A DNA stretch of 64,000 nucleotides from contig NZ_JADNBB010000003.1 in NCBI RefSeq assembly GCF_015550595.1, positions 146,174-210,173 of the forward strand. Direction: 5' to 3'. Of this stretch, positions 26,423 to 34,182 are shown in pieces (positions within the stretch are counted from its first letter, which is position 1; each line of letters opens with the position of its first letter). Source of the stretch: Parabacteroides goldsteinii. GTDB taxonomy: Bacteria > Bacteroidota > Bacteroidia > Bacteroidales > Tannerellaceae. The position numbers and the translations under genes were made by a program. The notes below the pieces were generated by a model. It made no database searches. It was not told where the DNA came from and saw only the letters and a list, made by a program, of their open reading frames with translations.

Positions 26423-28183
26423 CTATTTACTATTTTCCAGAATTACCCGTACACCCGTCGGAGCTTTTATATCGCTCTTTATCTTGCCGTCCGTCCCTTT
26501 TTCATGGCGGATAGTAATGATTCCTTCAGGTGTAGGAAAAGTACCTTCCACCCAATCCAAATCTCCCAGATACGGAGTGATACGAACTACACGACAACCG
26601 GGTTCCACAACCTGTACACCCAGTACATATTCGCTCAGCCAAGCTGTCGGACCGGAAGCCCAGCCATGACACAGGCTATGACGGAAGCCTTTATAACAAT
26701 AGTCGCCATAATCGCCATGAATGTCTTTCTTCCCTTCCGGAACGAGTTCGTCAATAGCTGCTGCATCAGGCAACCAGGCCATATTAAAATCTTCCCAGAA
26801 CGTAGTAGCCCCCAAGTCGATCATCGCTCCCCAATACTGACGGATCACATCTATCGCACCCTGATAGTTGCCGGCAGTTGCCATGGCACGCAACATATAA
26901 TAACCATAGAAAGTAGAAAAGCCTTGTGCTCCGTTTACCGAAAGATATTTTTTGTCGGCCTCTTCCGGTTTCATCAGTCCGGCTAATGCCAGTAAAGCTG
27001 CTGCCTGTTTAGAACCCGGTGCGTCCGGTGCTATTTTCGACTTAAGTAGTGTTTTTGTTACCTGAGGGGCAACCTTTATCATTCTTTTTGCTGTTTCCAG
27101 GCATTCGGTAGCCAGGGTTTCATCACCTAACACAGTACACAATTCGCCACCGGCTTTCATCGCTTGCAGAACCAATGCCTGTAAACCGGCATTGATTGCT
27201 TCCGGATTCTCACTGGAAGGCCAGTCCAGAAAACGCCATCCGTCCAGCTTCTCATGCCCGCTGGCATCTACTTTCGACAGCAACTGACGTAATAGGCCAC
27301 TCAGATAAGGTTGTTGTTCTTTCAGATAGGTTTTGTCGCCCTGGTAATAATACCAATCGCGCTGGATCAGTAACCACCAGATCGAATAAGCACTGATCCC
27401 GTTCATCCAGTCGGGAAGCGGAGTTGCTTCACGGATCAGGTCCAGGCTTTTGGGAACGACCTCATTATAGCCGAAAACGGAATTGATCGTCATGACTTCC
27501 GGGTGCATATCTCCCAGCCAGACCAGGCGGTCGCGCTTGATGCCATCCCACAGATATTCCTGCATATTCAGATGGACGGTGTAAGCCCCGGTCTGCCAGA
27601 TCTTGTTCAACCGCTCGTCGCTGCTTCGGAATGATCCTTTATATGGAATATCGCGATAAGTGGAAATAGCACGTACCTCTTTTAAATGCAATTCGGTAGA
27701 GTCGTCGATAAGATCGATACGGGCAAAGCGGAAGCCGGAATTACCTATTTCCATTACTCCCATCCAGGGGAGTGAAACGATACAGTCACGCATGGCATGG
27801 TCGTTACTCGCCCCATTCTTTCCATCGATCTCACACATGGCTTCGCTTACAGATTCTCCCAGGCGGATACGCACCGAAATGGGTTTATGATCCGGGAAAC
27901 CGCCCGTTACAAGTTGGATACCTCCTTGCAGTTCCTTGCCAAAATCAAACAGAATAGCGGGATGTTTCCCTTTCGTACTCTTCAATTTACAGATTGTACG
28001 ATCCACCAATCCAGCCTGTCCGTTACCCGGTAAAAGCAAATTATCGGCATCTTGTATTTGTTCGCTGTGTTGCTGCCATACGATACGCGTTGGAGAAAGA
28101 TATTCACGTATACGGCTGTCCCGCTGTCGGGCTGTTGCCGACAGGGTACAAAATAAAGTAAAGAGTATAAGTATCTTTTTCAT
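26423..28183 (-). CDS. Secreted GH78-like six-hairpin glycosidase, variant active-site motif
   Basis: ATG at 28183 gives 586 residues beginning with a clean signal peptide (MKKILILFTLFCTLSATA); the in-frame GTG at 28195 is less likely. The middle is an (alpha/alpha)6 rhamnosidase-type barrel, with LWDGIKRDRLVWLGDMHPE (near residues 209-227) where the neighbour has the DCPERER form. The C-terminal domain (VVEPGCRVVRITPYLGDL) also matches family proteins. It lacks the large N-terminal modules of the neighbouring enzyme. The pair may act on different rhamnosides, or this one on another sugar. It starts 83 bp after rhaD, with a hairpin in the gap. Confidence 0.8.
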   Translation of the reverse strand: MKKILILFTLFCTLSATARQRDSRIREYLSPTRIVWQQHSEQIQDADNLLLPGNGQAGLVDRTICKLKSTKGKHPAILFDFGKELQGGIQLVTGGFPDHKPISVRIRLGESVSEAMCEIDGKNGASNDHAMRDCIVSLPWMGVMEIGNSGFRFARIDLIDDSTELHLKEVRAISTYRDIPYKGSFRSSDERLNKIWQTGAYTVHLNMQEYLWDGIKRDRLVWLGDMHPEVMTINSVFGYNEVVPKSLDLIREATPLPDWMNGISAYSIWWLLIQRDWYYYQGDKTYLKEQQPYLSGLLRQLLSKVDASGHEKLDGWRFLDWPSSENPEAINAGLQALVLQAMKAGGELCTVLGDETLATECLETAKRMIKVAPQVTKTLLKSKIAPDAPGSKQAAALLALAGLMKPEEADKKYLSVNGAQGFSTFYGYYMLRAMATAGNYQGAIDVIRQYWGAMIDLGATTFWEDFNMAWLPDAAAIDELVPEGKKDIHGDYGDYCYKGFRHSLCHGWASGPTAWLSEYVLGVQVVEPGCRVVRITPYLGDLDWVEGTFPTPEGIITIRHEKGTDGKIKSDIKAPTGVRVILENSK

Positions 28184-28219
28184 GGTCTTTTTCACAAACT
28201 AGTCTGAATAATCGGAAGA

Positions 28220-28245
28220 TGTGTCAGAAACGTATTTCCGACACA
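28220..28245 (-). other. Intercistronic hairpin between rhaD and the rhamnosidase genes
   Basis: On the minus strand TGTGTCGGAAA and TTTCTGACACA pair over 11 bp with one G-U, closing a TACG tetraloop. No T-run follows, so it is more likely an RNA processing or stability hairpin that sets relative expression of the operon's two halves. Confidence 0.5.
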
Positions 28246-28266
28246 CCGTCTTCATATCATTTATAT

Positions 28267-29067
28267 TTATAATCCAAAAGCAGGAACGAGATCGTCCAGT
28301 TGCTGGTCGGTCATTCCTACCGGTTCATATCCGGCCATACGGGCACTGATATAGATTTGGGCTGATTTACTCAGCGTATCGATAGCATCGAAGCATTCGA
28401 TCAGGTCTTCACCCACTGCCAGTATCCCGTGTTTTTCCCAAAATACGACATCATGCTTTTCGAGTTGCCGGATCGTGGCATGCGCCAATTCAATCGTTCC
28501 GGGGATTTCATAAGGGACAATCCCTACTCCTTTCGGCACGATAATACGACATTCGGGGATCATACTCCACAAAGTACGGGTCAGCACTTTCGATTCGAGG
28601 AAAGGTTTGCAATGCGTCATACCGATCAGTTCGGTCGGATGGGTATGCAGAACGACTCTGTTGTCGCGTCCCAACGAACGAAGATAATTATGCATCATCA
28701 GGTGAGAAGGTAATTCAGATGTTGGCCTGACAGGTTGTTCGGCAATGATATCATAACTTTTCCCATCGGCTGCTATACGTATCAGCGCACCGTTGGCAAA
28801 GGGATCTTGTGCCACATAACGCATGCGTTTACCTGTTCCGGTAACATAAAACACATTTCCACCGAGGGAGGCCATCGCTTCCTGCAATTCGATAGCCGGG
28901 GCCAGTGCCGGTAATACCATTTCGTCGTCAGTCAGCAAACCGGTCAAGTTTACAGATATATTCCCGCCGTTACGTTCGGCCCATCCTTTTGTCCAAAGAT
29001 AACCGGCCACTTCGGCGATACGTCCTATTTCAGCCATCAGAGGGCTGTTGTTTCTAATTGTTGTCAT
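28267..29067 (-). CDS. rhaD: Rhamnulose-1-phosphate aldolase
   Basis: A 266-residue class II (zinc) aldolase, close to the 274 residues of E. coli RhaD. The zinc ligands are visible as His141 and His143 in LHTHPTELIG and His213 in EKHGILAVGED, and the catalytic Glu lies in PTSELPSHLM. It cleaves L-rhamnulose 1-phosphate to dihydroxyacetone phosphate and L-lactaldehyde in the cytoplasm, the last step of the phosphorylative rhamnose pathway. L-fuculose-phosphate aldolase is the nearest alternative, but linkage to rhaA, rhaB and rhaT settles the call. It is separated from rhaT by a 347-bp repeat-filled gap. Confidence 0.95.
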   Translation of the reverse strand: MTTIRNNSPLMAEIGRIAEVAGYLWTKGWAERNGGNISVNLTGLLTDDEMVLPALAPAIELQEAMASLGGNVFYVTGTGKRMRYVAQDPFANGALIRIAADGKSYDIIAEQPVRPTSELPSHLMMHNYLRSLGRDNRVVLHTHPTELIGMTHCKPFLESKVLTRTLWSMIPECRIIVPKGVGIVPYEIPGTIELAHATIRQLEKHDVVFWEKHGILAVGEDLIECFDAIDTLSKSAQIYISARMAGYEPVGMTDQQLDDLVPAFGL

Positions 29068-29184
29068 TTTTTATTTGATGTAATTTAAAAATTGTATTAA
29101 AATTATTGTTCAATTCTCTGTCGATGCAGATTTTTCCGGGTTATACTTCGTTGTCAGGCCGTCCAAGGCTTCCGGAGTTATGAA

Positions 29185-29408
29185 AACGATCGTTTTTTAG
29201 CTCCGGAGGGATTGGATGTATTGCCAACGATCGTTTTTGCCACTCACAAGCTCTTGGAAGTATCCCCAACGATTGTTTTTATCACTCACAAGGCCTCGGA
29301 AGTATAGCCAACGATTGTTTTTGCCACTCACAAGGCCTCAGAAGTATTGCCAACGATCATTTTTGCCACTCACAAGCCTTCGGGAGTATTGCCAACGATC
29401 GTTTTTGT
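29185..29408. repeat. 42-bp tandem repeats with AACGATCGTT palindrome
   Basis: Five units with an exact 42-bp period have CCAACGAT at 29224, 29266, 29308, 29350 and 29392. Each has an AACGATYRTTTTT core followed by a CACTCACAAG-containing stretch. A sixth, diverged copy with a perfect AACGATCGTT lies at 29185, 41 bp before the second. The core is a 10-bp palindrome where unmutated. The array lies in the gap between rhaT (ends 29415) and rhaD (starts 29067). The remaining 29068-29184 shows no gene or clear promoter. Confidence 0.9.
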
Positions 29409-29414
29409 TATTTA

Positions 29415-30443
29415 TTATCCTAATAAGTTGGGTAATAACAATGAAAATATCAGGATACACATCCCGGATACTAAAACAATAATCGTTTTCCTGCTGACAC
29501 CTTTCCATTCGTTCAGTACGATTCCCCACACATTACTGAATATGACATTCAGCGACATCAGGATACTCCACGAAAAAGCAAGCATGACAGGTGAGTCTGC
29601 AAAATAGCTTTTCCCCATCCCCAATCCGAAGAACTGCGAATACCACAGGACACCGGCCAGTGCACAAAATAAGACATTATTCAGTAATATCTTTCCTGTA
29701 ACGGAGAAATAATCCTTTCCCGATTTATTTTTAATATTCTGAAATATACAGTAAACAGCATTTGTCAGGAAGCCACCCATTGTAACCAACAGGATCACAG
29801 GATTCAAAGCAAACAATTCGCTGGCTCCAGAGGTCTTTGCCTTTTCCAGTATCGGAGTTCCGGATTCAAGCCCCAGGTTAAAACAGGCGCTCATCACACC
29901 CGCCAATAGCGCAACCAGCAATCCTTTTGTCAGGGCAAAGTCTTTCACTGCGGCCTTCTTCTCCTCATCTGTCATATTTCGGGCTCGCAGGCTACCGGCA
30001 TAGCCGATCACTGCGATGCCAGCCAACGTTACGCAAACACCCAGTAAAAGAATCAATCCGTCACCATGAAATAAATCCGTTCCTCCGAATACTGCCGGAA
30101 AAAGCGTACCGAAACCGGCACAGGTTCCCAAGGCAATACTTTGTCCCAAGGCAATTCCCAGATAGCGCATGCTAAGACCGAAGGTCAAACCTCCGACTCC
30201 CCACAGCATTCCGTAGATCAGAGCACCGGTACTACCTCCGGCGCTCCATAACTCTGCCAGGCTCTGTCCTTCCGGAATAGCCAGCTGTGCCCCCAGATAC
30301 GGAAAAACGAGCCAGGCAAAAATGCCCTGTATCAGCCAGAAACTTTCCCAGCTCCAGTTCTTCACCTTATTGATCGGCACATACGAACTGCTTTGCCCGA
30401 AACTGCCGACGGCAATAATTAATAAACCTATTAATATATTCAT
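29415..30443 (-). CDS. rhaT: L-rhamnose/proton symporter
   Basis: A 342-residue inner-membrane protein with ten hydrophobic spans, almost exactly the 344 residues of E. coli RhaT. Conserved features include the N-terminal GSFGQSSSYVPI, the WESFWLIQGIFAWLVFPYLGA span and the GTCAGFGTLFPAV loop. It imports L-rhamnose with a proton. It lies 4 bp after rhaA and 28-70 bp before the tandem repeats. Confidence 0.95.
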   Translation of the reverse strand: MNILIGLLIIAVGSFGQSSSYVPINKVKNWSWESFWLIQGIFAWLVFPYLGAQLAIPEGQSLAELWSAGGSTGALIYGMLWGVGGLTFGLSMRYLGIALGQSIALGTCAGFGTLFPAVFGGTDLFHGDGLILLLGVCVTLAGIAVIGYAGSLRARNMTDEEKKAAVKDFALTKGLLVALLAGVMSACFNLGLESGTPILEKAKTSGASELFALNPVILLVTMGGFLTNAVYCIFQNIKNKSGKDYFSVTGKILLNNVLFCALAGVLWYSQFFGLGMGKSYFADSPVMLAFSWSILMSLNVIFSNVWGIVLNEWKGVSRKTIIVLVSGMCILIFSLLLPNLLG

Positions 30444-30447
30444 ATTA

Positions 30448-31704
30448 CTACCGCTTGCTTGTTACCTGCGCTTCATATTTTTCTATCTCACCGATATAGT
30501 CTTCACCTACGGGTACATCGTTTTTCAGGCAGAACATATCCCATACGGCATTCCATGGAAGGCTCTTTAATTCTTCCTGCAGAGCCAGACGTTCAAATAA
30601 TTTATCTTCGGCTTCATACTGTTGCAACGTGGCAGACGGTTCAAGCAAGGCTTGCAAGAATGCTTTTTGAGTGGCACGGCATCCGATCACATAAGCACCG
30701 ATGCGGTTAATGGTCGCATCAAAATAATCGAGACCGATGTGTACACGATCCAGTGCATTACAACGGATTATTTCACGGGAAAGATCCAACAGGTCGTCAC
30801 TCAGAATGACCACATGATCACTGTCCCAACGGATCGGGCGGCTTACATGAAGCATGATCTCCGGAGTGAATAACAGCATCGACGAGATCTTATCGGCAAT
30901 ACTTTCCGTCAAATGGAAATGGCCGGTATCCAACGTTACGATCTTGTTGTTCTTCGCGCCATACCCCAGGTAGAAATCATAAGAGCCTACTGTATAACTT
31001 TCCAGACCGATACCGAACAGTTTGGCTTCGATACAGTCTTTCATATGTTTGTAATCGGTTGTAAATATCTCGTCCAATGAATCTTTCAGCAACTGACGAT
31101 ATTTGATACGGCTGGCCGGCACCTCTTTCGAACCGTCATGTATCCACAGGTTCATCATACAAGGATCATTTTGGAATTCCCCCATCGCTTCACTGACAGC
31201 ACGGCAACGTTTCGTATGTTCGATCCAGAAATCCCGGATCGATTTGTCCGGATTAGCCAATGTCAGGTTCCCGCTCTTCGGATGAGAGAAAGAAGTAGAA
31301 TTAAAATCGAGTTTCATATTGTTTTCTTTCCCCCATTCCATCCAACTCAGGAAATGAGCCGGCTCCACTTCATCACGGTCTACTTTCTTTCCGCCGAAGT
31401 CACCGTATATCTCATGCAGGTTCAATCGATGGGTACCGGGGATAAACGAGTTCGCTTTCAACACATCGGCACGCAACTCGTCTATATTCCGGGCTTTACC
31501 GGGATAATTACCTGTCACCTGTATACCTCCCGAAAGCGATCCATCCGGGTTTTCAAAGCCCGTCACATCATCCGCCTGCCAGCAATGAAGCGACAGGCTG
31601 ATTTTTTGCAATTTCTCCAATGCACTGTTTACATCGACATTCAAGGCTGCATAACGTTCTGCCGCCAAATCAAAAGCCTGTTTTACATTCTTTTCTGTGT
31701 TCAT
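30448..31704 (-). CDS. rhaA: L-rhamnose isomerase
   Basis: A 418-residue TIM-barrel, metal-dependent ketol isomerase (E. coli RhaA has 419). Family landmarks are FENPDGSLSGGIQVTGNYPG near the N-terminus, LDFNSTSFSHPKS, WIHDGSKEVPASR, and the metal-site region LDTGHFHLTE followed by SRPIRWDSDHVV. It converts L-rhamnose to L-rhamnulose in the cytoplasm. It starts 13 bp after the rhaB stop. Confidence 0.96.
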   Translation of the reverse strand: MNTEKNVKQAFDLAAERYAALNVDVNSALEKLQKISLSLHCWQADDVTGFENPDGSLSGGIQVTGNYPGKARNIDELRADVLKANSFIPGTHRLNLHEIYGDFGGKKVDRDEVEPAHFLSWMEWGKENNMKLDFNSTSFSHPKSGNLTLANPDKSIRDFWIEHTKRCRAVSEAMGEFQNDPCMMNLWIHDGSKEVPASRIKYRQLLKDSLDEIFTTDYKHMKDCIEAKLFGIGLESYTVGSYDFYLGYGAKNNKIVTLDTGHFHLTESIADKISSMLLFTPEIMLHVSRPIRWDSDHVVILSDDLLDLSREIIRCNALDRVHIGLDYFDATINRIGAYVIGCRATQKAFLQALLEPSATLQQYEAEDKLFERLALQEELKSLPWNAVWDMFCLKNDVPVGEDYIGEIEKYEAQVTSKR

Positions 31705-31717
31705 GATATTCTTCTTT

Positions 31718-33193
31718 TTATCGTTTTACTATTTCAATATATCTTTCATAGACTTCTTTCCAGATTATTTCTTCCTGTGGCAGGAATGTTTCCGTATGAA
31801 CGGATCCGGCTATCAACCGGCGCATTTCCCAACGGGTGGAGACAATACCTGCCGAGCGTGCCTGTATCATCGCATTTCCGATAGCCGTCGCTTCCGACGG
31901 CCCGGCTATTACCGGCATACCGATTGCATTCGCTGTAAATTGGTTTAATAAAGCATTTTTTGAACCTCCCCCTATCACATGCAGACAGTCGATACGGAAA
32001 GGAGCCATCTCTTTCAGCATACGGATCACTTCATTATAACGAAGTGCCAGACTCTCGAAGATACAACGGATAAACTCGGCATCCGTTACCGGTATTGGTT
32101 GCCCTGTTTCTTCACAATACTCTACAATAGCTTTAGTCATGCAGGATGGATTGGCAAAACGGGGATCATCCGGATTAACGAAACGTACAAAAGGCACTGC
32201 CTGCCCGGCCATCTGTACGATCTCCGGATACGTATAAGTACGACCGGCCTTTTCCCATTCCTTCCGGCATTGTTCCAACAGCCACATAGCCGTAATATTC
32301 TTCAGAAACCGGATCGTACCTTCAATACCACCTTCGTTCGTGAAATTATTTTCGTATGATTCTTTTGTAATTATAGGTTTTTCCGACTCGATCCCCATCA
32401 AGCTCCAGGTACCACTGCTTAAATAAGCAAAATGTATATCCTGAGCAGGAACAGCAGCTACTGCCGATGCCGTATCGTGACCTGCCACAGCAATCACAGG
32501 TACTTTACCGACACCGGTCTCTTCAGCCAGTGCATCTGTCAATTCGCCTACAAGTGTTCCGGGTAATACCACCTGCCGCACGATAGAAGGCGATACCCCC
32601 GCGGCTTCCAGCAAAGAGGCTTCAAATTGTCGGGTAACCGGGTTCAATAGCTGGGATGTGGAAGCATCGGTATATTCACAGACTTTGTTACCCGTTAATA
32701 GATAAGACAATAGATCAGGTATAAAAAGTATTTCTTTAGCATTTTTCAAAGGTGCAAATTCCTCCTGTCGGGCAGAATAGAGTTGAAAAAGACTATTGAA
32801 GTTCATAATTTGAATACCGGTCAGACGATACACTTCTTCACGCGAAACCCGCTGAAAGTATTTCTCCGGTATCCCTTCCGTATACGGGTCACGATAGGCC
32901 CGGGGTAATCCCAATAAAGTACCGTCCGGGGCCAGATAACCAAAATCGACTCCCCAGGTGTCGATACCGATCGAGTCGGGTATGATCTGTTGCTGTGCAC
33001 AAAGCGAAAGACTTTTCTTTAGTTCTTCATACAGATTGTATATATTCCAATAGTATTTTCCATGTAATTCGAGCAGGTTATTTGGGAAACGATGAATCTC
33101 CCGCATTTCAAATTTGCCATTAATTAGTACTACCAAGACAGCTCGTCCGCTGGTTGCACCTATATCAAACGCTAAAAAGGTATGTTTCTTCAT
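31718..33193 (-). CDS. rhaB: Rhamnulokinase
   Basis: A 491-residue FGGY-family sugar kinase (E. coli RhaB has 489). The N-terminal phosphate-binding loop is DIGATSGR at residues 10-17, SIGIDTWGVDFG holds the catalytic-region Asp, and the C-terminal ATP domain has VIGGGSKNALLNQFTANA and GPSEATAIGNA. It phosphorylates L-rhamnulose at O1. It is the first gene of the operon; a minus-strand -7 element (33224) precedes it by 30 bp, back to back with that of the regulator. Confidence 0.96.
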   Translation of the reverse strand: MKKHTFLAFDIGATSGRAVLVVLINGKFEMREIHRFPNNLLELHGKYYWNIYNLYEELKKSLSLCAQQQIIPDSIGIDTWGVDFGYLAPDGTLLGLPRAYRDPYTEGIPEKYFQRVSREEVYRLTGIQIMNFNSLFQLYSARQEEFAPLKNAKEILFIPDLLSYLLTGNKVCEYTDASTSQLLNPVTRQFEASLLEAAGVSPSIVRQVVLPGTLVGELTDALAEETGVGKVPVIAVAGHDTASAVAAVPAQDIHFAYLSSGTWSLMGIESEKPIITKESYENNFTNEGGIEGTIRFLKNITAMWLLEQCRKEWEKAGRTYTYPEIVQMAGQAVPFVRFVNPDDPRFANPSCMTKAIVEYCEETGQPIPVTDAEFIRCIFESLALRYNEVIRMLKEMAPFRIDCLHVIGGGSKNALLNQFTANAIGMPVIAGPSEATAIGNAMIQARSAGIVSTRWEMRRLIAGSVHTETFLPQEEIIWKEVYERYIEIVKR

Positions 33194-33223
33194 GATATAA
33201 CAAAGTTATTTGTTTATTGATAG

Positions 33224-33252
33224 CAAAAGTATATGGTTAATTACTATATTTG
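33224..33252. promoter_or_regulatory. Divergent rhaB / AraC-regulator promoter pair
   Basis: The minus strand reads TACTTTTG at 33224-33231 (for rhaB) and the plus strand TATATTTG at 33245-33252 (for the regulator). Both match TAnnTTTG, with 13 bp between them. Neither has a -33 TTTG at the usual spacing, as expected for activator-dependent promoters. The polymerases would exclude each other. Confidence 0.6.
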
Positions 33253-33287
33253 CTTACGAAAATGATTTTAAACCTTTCAATTCTGAC

Positions 33288-34175
33288 ATGAATAAACACA
33301 TCAGCGACCAACTGCGTTATCTTACCATCGGAACATCAGACGAAGACTGGGGAATTGTTGTTACCACCATTGGTTATCAATTTATCCCACCTAAAAGTCA
33401 GTACCCGTTATCCTGCCATCCGGAAAGTTATAATTTCAAACCGCAGACAGGACGTATCCTGAACGAATATCAGCTTGTTTATATAACGAAGGGAAGTGGT
33501 TACTTCTCTTCCCAATCCTGCAAGATGCAGAAAATAAATGCAGGAACCATGATCTTGCTCTTTCCCGGAGAATGGCATAGCTATTATCCGGACAAAGACA
33601 GCGGATGGAATGAATATTGGGTCGGTTTCCGGGGAATACATATAGACAAACGAGTAGAGAAACGTTTCTTCACGAAAGAAGAACCGCTTCACAAAATAGG
33701 ATTAAGTGCAACTATTGTAGGATTATATGAAGATATATTAAAGTTTGCCTCACAAGAAAAATCAGGATATCAGCAGATGATATCGAGCATCGTACTTCAT
33801 ATATTAGGAACGGTTTATTATAAAAAGAAGAATAGTTCGTTCACGAATACATATGTAGTAGACAAGATCAACGAAGCTCGTATCCTGATGAAAGAGCAGA
33901 TAGAGAATCCGATGTCACCAGAAGAGATCGCCTCACAATTAGGATTAGGTTATTCCTGGTTCCGCCGGATGTTCAAAGAATATACAGGCGTTTCACCCGC
34001 CCAGTATCAGTTGCAGCAAAAATTGCTGAGAGCAAAAGAACTTCTTACGGGGAGCAATCTGAATATATCGGAGATCGCTTATAACCTGAAGTTTGAGAAT
34101 GCCGGTCAGTTCTCCACCTTCTTCAAAAAGAAAGAGGGCGTTACGCCCTCCGAGTTCAGGGAGAGGGCACATTAG
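33288..34175 (+). CDS. AraC-family regulator, probable rhamnose-responsive activator
   Basis: From ATG 33288 the protein has 295 residues; the longer frame from 33210 begins with TTG and overlaps the promoter, so it is rejected. The N-terminal half is a cupin-like AraC ligand domain (GRILNEYQLVYITKGSGYF, MILLFPGEWHSYYP). The C-terminal 100 residues hold two helix-turn-helix motifs (PEEIASQLGLGYSWFRRMFKEYTG and NISEIAYNLKFENAGQFSTFFKKKEGVTPSEF in part). It plays the role of RhaR/RhaS by position, divergent from rhaB. Its stop is 7 bp from the convergent barrel-protein stop. Confidence 0.87.
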   Translation: MNKHISDQLRYLTIGTSDEDWGIVVTTIGYQFIPPKSQYPLSCHPESYNFKPQTGRILNEYQLVYITKGSGYFSSQSCKMQKINAGTMILLFPGEWHSYYPDKDSGWNEYWVGFRGIHIDKRVEKRFFTKEEPLHKIGLSATIVGLYEDILKFASQEKSGYQQMISSIVLHILGTVYYKKKNSSFTNTYVVDKINEARILMKEQIENPMSPEEIASQLGLGYSWFRRMFKEYTGVSPAQYQLQQKLLRAKELLTGSNLNISEIAYNLKFENAGQFSTFFKKKEGVTPSEFRERAH

Positions 34176-34182
34176 ATTTGTA

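Noticed and set aside
29185-29408. Possible CRISPR array
   Set aside because: The units run on without unique spacers, each has an internal palindrome, and no cas gene is in the window.
29216-29482. Open frame of 89 codons with a 14-residue repeat
   Set aside because: It is the translation of the 42-bp array, since 42 is a multiple of three; no promoter, start context or conserved fold supports it as a gene.
33210-33287. N-terminal extension of the rhamnose regulator
   Set aside because: It begins with TTG and overlaps the regulator's own -7 element; ATG 33288 fits the promoter.
34134-34168. Two mutually exclusive GC-rich dyads at the 3' end of the AraC gene
   Set aside because: They lie in coding sequence, have no T-run, and short GAGGGC/GCCCTC matches are expected by chance.
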